Below are positions 40,833 to 49,751 of a DNA stretch of 51,016 bases, piece by piece. Under the pieces are notes generated by a model. That model had not been told where the DNA came from, did no database searches, and worked only from the letters and a program-made list of their open reading frames with translations. The DNA is taken from contig CABXJW010000006.1 in NCBI GenBank assembly GCA_902512585.1, positions 1-51,016 on the forward strand, written 5' to 3'. Position 1 is the stretch's first letter; each line of letters opens with the position of its first letter. Made by a program: the position numbers and the translations under genes. Source of the stretch: an uncultured Woeseiaceae bacterium (GTDB taxonomy: Bacteria; Pseudomonadota; Gammaproteobacteria; Steroidobacterales; Woeseiaceae).

Positions 40833-41501
40833 ATGACTACATATCTTTTTTTGAAATGGGCACATATTCTGGCTATGGCTTATTGGCTTGGTGGCGAATG
40901 GGGGGTATTCAATGCCTCTCGACCGGTCACAAATATCAATTTAAGTCTTGAGGAGAGACGTCGTCATATGGAGACTGCGTATCTCATAGATATTCTTCCA
41001 AGATCAGCAATTATATTACTTCTTCCGTTGGGTCTGCATATGGGAAGCATCATGACTTATCATCCACTTGGCGCCAGCTGGATCATACCTATGTGGATAT
41101 TTGTAGTATTTTGGATGTCGATTACATTTACATCATTTCGACATCGTGGAACTGATAAAGGTCTATTCTATACTAGAATAGACGAGTCCTTTCGTTATGT
41201 GATTATTCCACTCTTGATTGGCTTTGCAATTTATTCATTGATTACTGGTTGGCCGTTTACTGCTTCTTGGTATGCGGCAAAAGTACTAATTTATGCTCTG
41301 CTCTTGATTATCGGTCTTTTACTCAGATTTATTATGAAGGAGTGGGTAATATTATTTAGGATTTTAGATAACGAGGGTTCAAATAAAGAAGTGGAAAACA
41401 AACTCTCAAGGTCTCTAGCCTTTGGAAGGTTGTTAGCATATTTTTATTGGATTGGTATCGCTACAGTGGCATGGTTTGGTGTATTTAAACCAGTTTTCTA
41501 G
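40833..41501 (+). CDS. Small multi-TM membrane protein, paralogue of 31339-31995
   Basis: KWAHILAMAYWLGGEWGVFNAS; LPRSAIILLLPLGLHMG. Confidence 0.78.
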   Translation: MTTYLFLKWAHILAMAYWLGGEWGVFNASRPVTNINLSLEERRRHMETAYLIDILPRSAIILLLPLGLHMGSIMTYHPLGASWIIPMWIFVVFWMSITFTSFRHRGTDKGLFYTRIDESFRYVIIPLLIGFAIYSLITGWPFTASWYAAKVLIYALLLIIGLLLRFIMKEWVILFRILDNEGSNKEVENKLSRSLAFGRLLAYFYWIGIATVAWFGVFKPVF

Positions 41502-41534
41502 AAAAGTATCATTTAAAAAATGGGAGAATAAATT

Positions 41535-42779
41535 ATGGCGGTAGGATATGGTGAATTTCGATTAGGATGGAAATCTGTATTCGCGTCCGCAGTAGGTATT
41601 GGTTTAGGTCTCTCACCACTACCGTTTTATACTATAGGTGTTTTTGTTGCACCATTTATCAATGAATTTGGTTGGTCTGTTGAGCAGATTATGCGGGGGC
41701 TACCAATTTTGATAATTGGCGCTCTAATTATGAGCCCCGTCGCTGGTTACCTCGCAGATAAATATGGCGTCAGAAAAGTCGTGCTTACCTCCATTCCTCT
41801 TTTTTCATTATCGATGATGAGCTTTTCTCTTAATAATGGGTCAATGGTAATTTATCTTTTATGTTGGGGTTCAATTGCTGTAACGGGTGCTGGGACTCTT
41901 CCAGTGACATGGACGCGCGCTGTAAATAGTTGGTTTATTAAGAGGCGAGGATTAGCTTTAGGAATGTCGTTAATTGGAACTGGTTTATTTGGGCCATTAG
42001 CTAAGATATATGCAGCAACTTTAATAGAGCTATTTGGCTGGAGATTTGCTTATTTTGGTGTGGGTCTACTGCCTCTTTTAATTGCTTTTCCTATAGCATG
42101 GTTCTTATTGCATGAGGCAACAAATGATGATTTGAATATTAAAGACTCCTTTACAGAAGCTCAGAGCGAAACAAATAACTTAGGAGGTATGACTGCCACT
42201 CAAGCACTTCGTGATTGGCGGTTTTGGCTACTTGGTTTTTGCTTTCTCCCAGTTTCCTTTGCAGTTGGTGGGCCAATACCTAATCTAGAGCAAATGTTCA
42301 GTACGAAGGGTTTTTCTCTAGCAGAAGCGATTGCATTAGCCAGTTTTGTCGGATTTCCATCAGTAATAATAGGTCGTGTGTTGGGTGGTTATCTGCTGGA
42401 TTATTTTTGGGCGCCTGCTGTGGCTGCAATAATACTTAGTCTGCCAGCATTGTCATTATTTTTGATGGTACAACCAGACTTATCTCTAGTAATAGCATTT
42501 TTCGCTATGTTTCTTTTAGGACTTGCAGCTGGTGTTGAGTATGATCTAATGGCTTATCTGGTCTCACGATATTTCGGGCAATTAAATTACTCTTCTATAT
42601 ATGGATTACTTTATGGATTTTTTGCCATTGGGTCGGGCTTTGGCCCATGGGTATTTGCTAATTCATATTCGGCAACAGGAAGTTATGACACTATGTTAAA
42701 AATATCAGCAGTTTTATTTATTGTTGGTGCAATACCTCTTTTATTTTTAGGTAAATACAGAGATTTCGAGGCACATTAA
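41535..42779 (+). CDS. MFS transporter
   Basis: 12-TM-like; ALIMSPVAGYLADKYGVRKVVLTSIPLFSLSMMSFS. Confidence 0.92.
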   Translation: MAVGYGEFRLGWKSVFASAVGIGLGLSPLPFYTIGVFVAPFINEFGWSVEQIMRGLPILIIGALIMSPVAGYLADKYGVRKVVLTSIPLFSLSMMSFSLNNGSMVIYLLCWGSIAVTGAGTLPVTWTRAVNSWFIKRRGLALGMSLIGTGLFGPLAKIYAATLIELFGWRFAYFGVGLLPLLIAFPIAWFLLHEATNDDLNIKDSFTEAQSETNNLGGMTATQALRDWRFWLLGFCFLPVSFAVGGPIPNLEQMFSTKGFSLAEAIALASFVGFPSVIIGRVLGGYLLDYFWAPAVAAIILSLPALSLFLMVQPDLSLVIAFFAMFLLGLAAGVEYDLMAYLVSRYFGQLNYSSIYGLLYGFFAIGSGFGPWVFANSYSATGSYDTMLKISAVLFIVGAIPLLFLGKYRDFEAH

Positions 42780-42854
42780 TATAGTAAATATTATTTTTTT
42801 ATTGCTTTTAGTTCTATATCTTTTGCACATAAATAGGTAATCTATCTGACATAA

Positions 42855-43216
42855 GAGTTGACCAGGCAATCGCTATTACTTTTATAAAAGAATAATAGAG
42901 GAAAGTCCGGGCTCCTTCGAACAAAGTGCCAGGTAATACCTGGAGAGTGCAAACTCATGGAAAGTGCCGCAGAAAATATACCGCCTAAGCATTTTATGCC
43001 GGTAAGGTTGAAAAGGTGCGGTAAGAGCGCACCGCTTAAATGGTAACATTTATGGCAGGGTAAACCCCACTTGGAGCAAGACCAAATAGAGGAGTTATTG
43101 ATTTTAATCAAATCGTGTGTTTCGAGCGAACTCCCGGGTAGGTTGCTAGAGGTAGTTGGTGACAACTATCCCAGATGAATGATTGTCCATGACAGAACCC
43201 GGCTTATGGTCAACTC
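42855..43216 (+). ncRNA. rnpB: RNase P RNA (bacterial class A)
   Basis: P1 GAGTTGACC/GGTCAACTC closing pair; GAGGAAAGTCCGGGCTCC; ACAGAACCCGGCTTAT 3' core. Confidence 0.96.
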
Positions 43217-43498
43217 TTAATTACCTTATTGATGTGAGTTATCAATAAAAGAATAACTTAATCAGCTACTTAATTGATAAATTTATGGATATTAATTAGC
43301 GCAGAATAAATTTTAATTGTATCTAAATTTATTTTTTAAATTATTAGTCCTATGAATTAAGATAATTCAAATATTATTGTTTAGATAGTATCTTTAAGTG
43401 ATTGATTTTTGGTTCCAAAAATTGGTAAATTATTGTTATATTTTCTCCTGAAATGTACCTAAGTTACTGTACTCCATAGAATTATTCTGTTTATTAGG

Positions 43499-43527
43499 TT
43501 GACGCTATTATTTGTCAAGAATATAGT
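43499..43527 (+). promoter_or_regulatory. Sigma70-type promoter upstream of mraZ (TTGACG-N17-TATAGT)
   Basis: -35 TTGACG 43499-43504; -10 TATAGT 43522-43527; 17-nt spacer. Confidence 0.7.
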
Positions 43528-43536
43528 GTAGATAAG

Positions 43537-43561
43537 TGGAAAAAAGTGGGAGATTATGGTT
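43537..43561 (+). promoter_or_regulatory. MraZ-box-like direct repeats TGGAA-N5-TGGGA-N5-TGGTT
   Basis: Three TGG-type pentamers with exact 10-bp periodicity just downstream of the -10, upstream of mraZ. Confidence 0.6.
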
Positions 43562-43596
43562 TTTACTACCATTAAAATCAATAATATTTATTAAAT

Positions 43597-44049
43597 ATGA
43601 TGTTTCGTGGAGCAACTAAAGTAACTATCGATGCAAAAGGACGGTTGGCTATTCCAACACGTTATCGTGATCGATTAACTACGCGCAGTAATGGTCAGTT
43701 GGTTGTTACAGTCGATAGGGACTATTGCTTGCTTTTATATCCTTACCCAGATTGGGAAGAAATCGAGAGGAAGCTAATCAGATTACCCAGTTTAAATAAA
43801 CAAGCTAGACGTTTGCAAAGACTCATGGTTGGTTACGCTACTGAACTAGAGTTAGATGGAAATGGAAGAATATTATTATCACGTGAACTAAGAGAGTTTG
43901 CTGATATAGAACGACAAGCTATTTTGATAGGGCAGGGAAATAAATTTGAACTATGGAATGATGAAATTTGGAATAAAAAAAGAGATACATGGTTGAGTGA
44001 TGAGGAGGATGGAAATTTATCAGTCGAACTCGAGTCACTATCTCTTTAG
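43597..44049 (+). CDS. mraZ: Transcriptional regulator MraZ
   Basis: MFRGATKVTIDAKGRLAIPTRYRD; GNGRILLSRELREFA. Confidence 0.96.
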   Translation: MMFRGATKVTIDAKGRLAIPTRYRDRLTTRSNGQLVVTVDRDYCLLLYPYPDWEEIERKLIRLPSLNKQARRLQRLMVGYATELELDGNGRILLSRELREFADIERQAILIGQGNKFELWNDEIWNKKRDTWLSDEEDGNLSVELESLSL

Positions 44050-44059
44050 ATAGGTTGAA

Positions 44060-44998
44060 ATGACTGCTGGAGTAAAATATAAGCATATTCCAGTTTTACT
44101 TAAGGAAACGATTGCTGGATTGAATGTAAGAAAAGATGGGTTTTATATTGATGGAACATTTGGAAGGGGTGGCCATAGTAGAGCGGTTTTGGAACAGTTG
44201 AGTAATAAAGGTAACTTATTAGCAATTGATAGAGATGAACAAGCATTAAGTTGTGTATTACCTGAATTTAATAACGATTTACGTTTTGAGTTGATTAAGG
44301 GCGAAATGTCAGAGCTAAAAAACATAGTAGGAAATAAATCTTTATCAGGAAAGATAGATGGAATTATGCTTGATTTAGGAGTTTCATCCCCTCAATTAGA
44401 TCAAGCTTCAAGAGGTTTTAGTTTTCAGAAAGATGGGCCATTAGATATGAGGATGGATTCTAATAGCGGTATTTCTGCTGCAGAATGGTTAGCTGAAGTT
44501 AGTGAGGATGATCTTAAAAAGGTCTTGTATGAGTATGGAGAAGAAAAGTTCGCGCCAAGAATTACAAAAAAAATTATAGAAGATAGGGCTGTTTCGTCTT
44601 TGAAAACAACTTCGGATTTAGCGAAATTAGTAATTAAGGCATTACCAAAAACATATTCAAAAAAACATCCGGCTACAAAAACTTTTCAAGCGATTCGAAT
44701 ATATATTAATGATGAATTAAACCAATTAGAAAGCGCTTTAAAGGGAAGTCTAGAGATTCTTAAGAGTGGCGGACGTTTGTGTGTGATTAGTTTCCATTCA
44801 CTTGAAGATAGAATTGTAAAAAGATTTATGAAAAATGCATCAATGGAGTCTGAGCAATATCGAGGTATGCCAAACGTCCCCATAGAATTTCAGCCAAAAT
44901 TAAAAATAATCAAGAAATCAGTTAAGGCATCAATTGAAGAAATTGATAGGAATATTAGAAGTAGAAGTGCGGTATTAAGAGTAGCAGAGAAAGTATAA
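44060..44998 (+). CDS. rsmH: 16S rRNA m4C1402 methyltransferase
   Basis: HIPVLLKETIAGL; DGTFGRGGHSRAVL; LDLGVSSPQLDQASRGFSFQKDGPLDMRMD. Confidence 0.97.
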   Translation: MTAGVKYKHIPVLLKETIAGLNVRKDGFYIDGTFGRGGHSRAVLEQLSNKGNLLAIDRDEQALSCVLPEFNNDLRFELIKGEMSELKNIVGNKSLSGKIDGIMLDLGVSSPQLDQASRGFSFQKDGPLDMRMDSNSGISAAEWLAEVSEDDLKKVLYEYGEEKFAPRITKKIIEDRAVSSLKTTSDLAKLVIKALPKTYSKKHPATKTFQAIRIYINDELNQLESALKGSLEILKSGGRLCVISFHSLEDRIVKRFMKNASMESEQYRGMPNVPIEFQPKLKIIKKSVKASIEEIDRNIRSRSAVLRVAEKV

Positions 44999-45029
44999 TT
45001 TAACGTAAATTTTTAAGGGAGATTTGCAA

Positions 45030-46178
45030 ATGTTTGAGTTAATGGATGCACACAGTCAGAGCGCAATAATAAAAGTAATCGGTGTAGGCGGCGGCGGTGG
45101 AAATGCTGTTTCGCATATGGTGAATGCAGGCATAGAAGGGGTTGATTTTGTTTGTGCAAATACTGATGCACAAGCTTTGAATACTGCAAGAGTGAAGACG
45201 GCACTGCAAATTGGCTGCAATATAACAAAAGGTCTAGGTGCAGGTGCCGATCCTGATATTGGTCGCCAAGCTGCAATGGAGGATCGAGATAGAATAGTAG
45301 AAGTAATAGAAGGCGCTGATATGCTCTTCATTACAGCAGGGATGGGAGGAGGAACTGGCACCGGAGCAGCACCTGTTGTAGCTCAGGTTGCAAAAGAGCT
45401 TGGCATTCTGACAGTTGCAGTTGTCACGAGGCCATTTGAGATGGAGGGCTCCAAAAGAATGACAATTGCTGATCAAGGTATTGCAGAATTAGGAAAGTAT
45501 GTGGATTCATTAATTACAATTCCTAATGAAAAGTTATTAGCAGTTTTAGGGAGTGATACGACATTAATAGATGCCTTTCAATCTGCAAATGAAGTTCTTC
45601 AGGGGGCTGTTCAAGGTATTGCTGAATTGATAACTACACCAGGAACAATGAATGTAGACTTTGCAGATGTAAGAACTGTTATGTCAGAAATGGGAATGGC
45701 GATGATGGGAACAGGCATGTCTTCTGGAGAAGGTAGGGCAAGAGAAGCGGCAGAAGCGGCTATTTCTAGTCCATTATTGGAGGATGTAAATCTTTCTGGC
45801 GCAAATGGAATCCTAGTTAATGTCACGTCAGATATAAACTTAACTATAGGGGAATTTGCAGCAATAGGTGACACCGTAAAAGAATTTTCTGCGTCAGATG
45901 CGACAGTTATTATCGGGTCTGCACTTGATCCATCAATGAAAGATGAAGTTCGAGTTACGGTTGTAGCTACCGGACTTGGCAAAAGCTCGAATAATGCACA
46001 GACATCACCAATGCGGATTATAAAAAAAGAAGTAGTGATGAATGATGATCCTGATTATGGAAAATTAGAGAGGCCCACTGTTGGAAGACAAAAGGCAGTC
46101 GGTGATGGCATCGATGATGATGGTGATGCGCCAGATTTGTTGGACATACCAGCTTTTCTTAGAAGACAGGCTGATTAG
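45030..46178 (+). CDS. ftsZ: Cell division protein FtsZ
   Basis: GGGGGNAVSHM; MGGGTGTGAAPVVAQ tubulin signature; C-terminal DIPAFLRRQAD; RBS AAGGGAG 45015-45021 before ATG 45030. Confidence 0.97.
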   Translation: MFELMDAHSQSAIIKVIGVGGGGGNAVSHMVNAGIEGVDFVCANTDAQALNTARVKTALQIGCNITKGLGAGADPDIGRQAAMEDRDRIVEVIEGADMLFITAGMGGGTGTGAAPVVAQVAKELGILTVAVVTRPFEMEGSKRMTIADQGIAELGKYVDSLITIPNEKLLAVLGSDTTLIDAFQSANEVLQGAVQGIAELITTPGTMNVDFADVRTVMSEMGMAMMGTGMSSGEGRAREAAEAAISSPLLEDVNLSGANGILVNVTSDINLTIGEFAAIGDTVKEFSASDATVIIGSALDPSMKDEVRVTVVATGLGKSSNNAQTSPMRIIKKEVVMNDDPDYGKLERPTVGRQKAVGDGIDDDGDAPDLLDIPAFLRRQAD

Positions 46179-46259
46179 TTATAGGGCGGGTAGTTGTTTT
46201 TTTCTCAATCCTACTGATAATAATATTATTCTAATTAATGCGAATTTATGTGATGTGAG

Positions 46260-46535
46260 ATGAGTGCAATCAAATCATTATCTCGATTGTTGTTATGTGG
46301 GTTTTTATGCATTACTTCAGCCATTAGTATTATTTTTATCAAACATCAGTCTCGAGAATTATTTATCGAGCTAGAGGAATTGAGTATTACAAGAGATAAA
46401 TTGAATATTGAATGGAGTGCTCTGCAGGCTAAAGAAAATATATGGGCAACTCCTATGCGAATTGAGACCGAAGCTATTGAAAATTTGAATTTGCATAGAC
46501 CTACAGCACCTATGATCAAAGTGTATCAAAGATAA
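46260..46535 (+). CDS. ftsL: Cell division protein FtsL
   Basis: Short single-TM protein upstream of ftsI; start/stop overlap with ftsI. Confidence 0.8.
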   Translation: MSAIKSLSRLLLCGFLCITSAISIIFIKHQSRELFIELEELSITRDKLNIEWSALQAKENIWATPMRIETEAIENLNLHRPTAPMIKVYQR

Positions 46536-48235
46536 TGAATCGTGGAGCGGAAACAAAGGAAGAGATCTCAAGTAGATTTATATTGCGAGCCTTCTGGGTA
46601 CTCGGTCTCTTTGTTTTTTTATCATTTTTCTTGCTCCTAAGAGCTACATACTTGCAGGTTCTCAATAAAGATTTTTATATAAGCCAAGGTGAGTCAAGAC
46701 AAATTAGATATCCAGCTATAGCTGCTTATAGAGGGACAATTAGTGATAGGAATAATAGACCATTAGCAATCAGTACTCCAGTTGATAGTATTTCTATAAA
46801 TCCTAGAAATTTTGACTCCTCATCCAACAATCTTAAATCTTTATCTGTTTTATTAGGGCTTGATTTAAAGAAATTAAAGAACAAAATTAAACAAAATACT
46901 GCAAGTGGTCATCTGTATATTAAGAGGCACCTTAGTATAGATATTTCAAAAAAAGTAAAAGCACTCAATATAAATAATTTGAATTTTACAAGAGAATATC
47001 GTCGTTCTTATCCTGCTGGTGAAATAACCGCTCAGCTTTTAGGTTATGCCGATATAGATGAAATTGGTATTGAGGGTATCGAACTTCAATATGAAAATTG
47101 GTTGAGAGGGATCTCTGGAAAAAAGAAAGTTCTGAAAGATAGATACTCTAGATCATTTGAAAATATAGGAGTTATCAATACCGCTAAACCAGGAAAAGAT
47201 CTTCGACTAAGTATCGATCTTAGATTGCAGCATGTAGCAAATAAAATATTGAAAGAGTCTATCATAGAACATAAAGCTCAGTCTGGGAGTGTGGTTGTTT
47301 TGAATGCTATAACAAGTGAAGTGTTAGCGATTGTTAACCAACCCTCATTTGATAATAACGAGCGCTCAGTTATTAATCCTAGTCTGGTAAGGAATCGAGC
47401 AATAATAGATATGTACGAACCTGGCTCGAGTTTTAAGCCATTTGTTATTGCCAATGCAATTGAGTCTGGTGATTATGATAGCTCAAGTTTAGTTGATACC
47501 TCACCAATCAAAATAGGAAAAAAAGTAATAAAAGATCCTAATGATCTTGGCGTTACTGATCTGGCTACCATTTTGCGAAAATCTTCAAATGCAGGGATGA
47601 GTCGAATATCATTAACCTTAGACTCAGAAAACCTCTGGGAAATGCTTAATAATTTCGGTTTTGGCTCATTATCAACGAGTGGTTTTCCTGGAGAAGCCTG
47701 GGGTGAACTTCATCATCATTCACTGTGGGGTGATCTTGGTAAGGCGACCCTTTCTTATGGATATGGAGTTAGTGTAACCCCTCTTCAGTTGGCACAAGCA
47801 TATGCTACATTAGCAAACGATGGTATTCGCATGCCAATTACATTGCTTGCTGGTCAAATTGGAGAGGGACAAAAAGTCATTTCAGAAGAGACTGCATATG
47901 ATGTCCGATTAATGCTTGAAGGAACCTCTAAGAAAGCTGCTATTGAGGGTTATCGTGTTGGAGGTAAATCTGGAACTGCCAAGAAAACGTCTGGTTCAGG
48001 TGGTTATACTGAAGATAGATACCGCTCTTTTTTTGCAGGAATTGCTCCATTAGATGATCCTAAATTGGTTGTGGTTGTGTTTATTGATGAACCAACTGGA
48101 GATTATTATTATGGAGGAGATGTCGCGGCACCTGTTTTCTCAAAAGTGACTGCAGAGTCTCTCAGACTCTTATCTATTCCTCCAAGCTATGCTCCGTTTC
48201 ATGATATTTCCAGAATTGCTAATGCAGATTTCTAA
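46535..48235 (+). CDS. ftsI: Peptidoglycan D,D-transpeptidase FtsI (PBP3)
   Basis: YEPGSSFKPF (SxxK), SSN, KSGTAKK motifs. Confidence 0.95.
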   Translation: MNRGAETKEEISSRFILRAFWVLGLFVFLSFFLLLRATYLQVLNKDFYISQGESRQIRYPAIAAYRGTISDRNNRPLAISTPVDSISINPRNFDSSSNNLKSLSVLLGLDLKKLKNKIKQNTASGHLYIKRHLSIDISKKVKALNINNLNFTREYRRSYPAGEITAQLLGYADIDEIGIEGIELQYENWLRGISGKKKVLKDRYSRSFENIGVINTAKPGKDLRLSIDLRLQHVANKILKESIIEHKAQSGSVVVLNAITSEVLAIVNQPSFDNNERSVINPSLVRNRAIIDMYEPGSSFKPFVIANAIESGDYDSSSLVDTSPIKIGKKVIKDPNDLGVTDLATILRKSSNAGMSRISLTLDSENLWEMLNNFGFGSLSTSGFPGEAWGELHHHSLWGDLGKATLSYGYGVSVTPLQLAQAYATLANDGIRMPITLLAGQIGEGQKVISEETAYDVRLMLEGTSKKAAIEGYRVGGKSGTAKKTSGSGGYTEDRYRSFFAGIAPLDDPKLVVVVFIDEPTGDYYYGGDVAAPVFSKVTAESLRLLSIPPSYAPFHDISRIANADF

Positions 48236-48248
48236 TGATTAATTATTA

Positions 48249-49751
48249 GTGATGAATGCAATAAAAAAGAGAAATTTAAGTGAGTTATTATCTGGAATCA
48301 AAGATGCCCCTTCTACAAAAATCACTGGAATCTGTGACGACAGTCGAAATATTAAAAAAGGAGATGTTTTTTTTGCATTTCAAGGTGATATTTCTCACGG
48401 GATGGATTATCTTGAAATTGTTATAGAAGCAGGTGCAGCAGCTATAATTTATGAACTACCTTATGCAAACATAACGGAAAATAATTTTAATATTCCAATA
48501 ATTGGAGTAGATAACCTAAATAAATATAAGGGAGAAATTGCAAATCGTTGGCATAATAATATTTCAAAAAAATTAAAAATTATTGGTATTACTGGGACAA
48601 ATGGTAAAACTACTGTAGCAGCATTAATTCAATCTTGTTTACACTCTCTTGGACATATTTGCGGCTATATAGGCACACTTGGGTTAGGTATTTATGAACT
48701 AGAAGATAGCAATTTAACTACTCCATCCAATTTTAAGTTACATCAGGTATTAGCTGATTTTTATCGGCAGGGTGCAAAATTCGTAGTGATGGAGGTATCT
48801 TCCCATTCTATAGCCCAAAATCGAATAGCTGGTATTCCTTTTGATGCCACAATGTTCACTAATTTAACTCAAGATCATCTGGATTATCATAAAAATATGA
48901 GAAGCTATGGTGAAACAAAATCTAAACTATTCACTGAAATAGAATCAAAAATCAAGATCATTAATTGTATCGACGATTTTGGAAAGAAATTATCTAAAGA
49001 AATACAAAAGGACGTCATCGAAATTACAAATATTACTGTGCCGAGAGAATATAAAGGATTATTTCTTAATATTGAGAAAAGTACGGCTAATGGTCTTGGC
49101 TACTCTGTTTCAATCCAGAGCTCATGGGGTCATAAAGAATTCAATCTTCCATTAATAGGTGCATTCAATGTCGAAAATGCATCTCAGGTAATTGCATTAC
49201 TTTTATCGTATAACTTTAATTTTCACAAAATAGTTTCAGCTATAAAAAGTCTAACCCCCCCCAAAGGACGAATGCAGTTAGTTAGCTTAACTTCAAATAA
49301 AAGATTACCAAAAGTTTATATAGATTTTGCGCATACACCAGAGGCATTAAAATTAGCATTAATAGCTTTACGAAGCCATTATGATTCGAATATATGGTGT
49401 GTATTTGGTTGTGGCGGTGATCGAGACCAAGGAAAGAGAAAATTAATGGGTCATATCGCAGAGAAATATTCAGATTATGTGGTAATAACAAGTGATAATC
49501 CTAGAGGCGAGGATCCCAAAAATATAATTAATGATATTTTAGAAGGTGTGGAAGAAGATGTTGAGATTTTTGAAGATAGGGCTAAAGCTATTCAATACGC
49601 AATTCAAACCGCTTCAGATCGGGATATAATTTTAATAGCTGGGAAGGGCCATGAGGGTTATCAACTGATTAATGATAGTAGAATTACATTTGTTGATAAT
49701 GACCATGCAGATAGGGCATTGAAGAATCGGTTAAATATAAGTAATGATTAA
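48249..49751 (+). CDS. murE: UDP-MurNAc-tripeptide synthetase (meso-DAP type)
   Basis: GITGTNGKTTVAALI; DNPRGEDP motif. Confidence 0.95.
   Translation: MMNAIKKRNLSELLSGIKDAPSTKITGICDDSRNIKKGDVFFAFQGDISHGMDYLEIVIEAGAAAIIYELPYANITENNFNIPIIGVDNLNKYKGEIANRWHNNISKKLKIIGITGTNGKTTVAALIQSCLHSLGHICGYIGTLGLGIYELEDSNLTTPSNFKLHQVLADFYRQGAKFVVMEVSSHSIAQNRIAGIPFDATMFTNLTQDHLDYHKNMRSYGETKSKLFTEIESKIKIINCIDDFGKKLSKEIQKDVIEITNITVPREYKGLFLNIEKSTANGLGYSVSIQSSWGHKEFNLPLIGAFNVENASQVIALLLSYNFNFHKIVSAIKSLTPPKGRMQLVSLTSNKRLPKVYIDFAHTPEALKLALIALRSHYDSNIWCVFGCGGDRDQGKRKLMGHIAEKYSDYVVITSDNPRGEDPKNIINDILEGVEEDVEIFEDRAKAIQYAIQTASDRDIILIAGKGHEGYQLINDSRITFVDNDHADRALKNRLNISND

Noticed and set aside
8702-42854. Island considered as a prophage, ICE or defence island
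   Set aside because: No integrase, transposase, phage structural, conjugation, restriction, toxin or nuclease genes recognised; content is metabolic/transport.
42842-43165. 107-aa minus-strand ORF
   Set aside because: Entirely overlaps the RNase P RNA gene.
45013-45476. Several minus-strand ORFs overlapping ftsZ (87, 101, 80 aa) and 45611-45982
   Set aside because: Antisense shadows of the highly conserved ftsZ frame.
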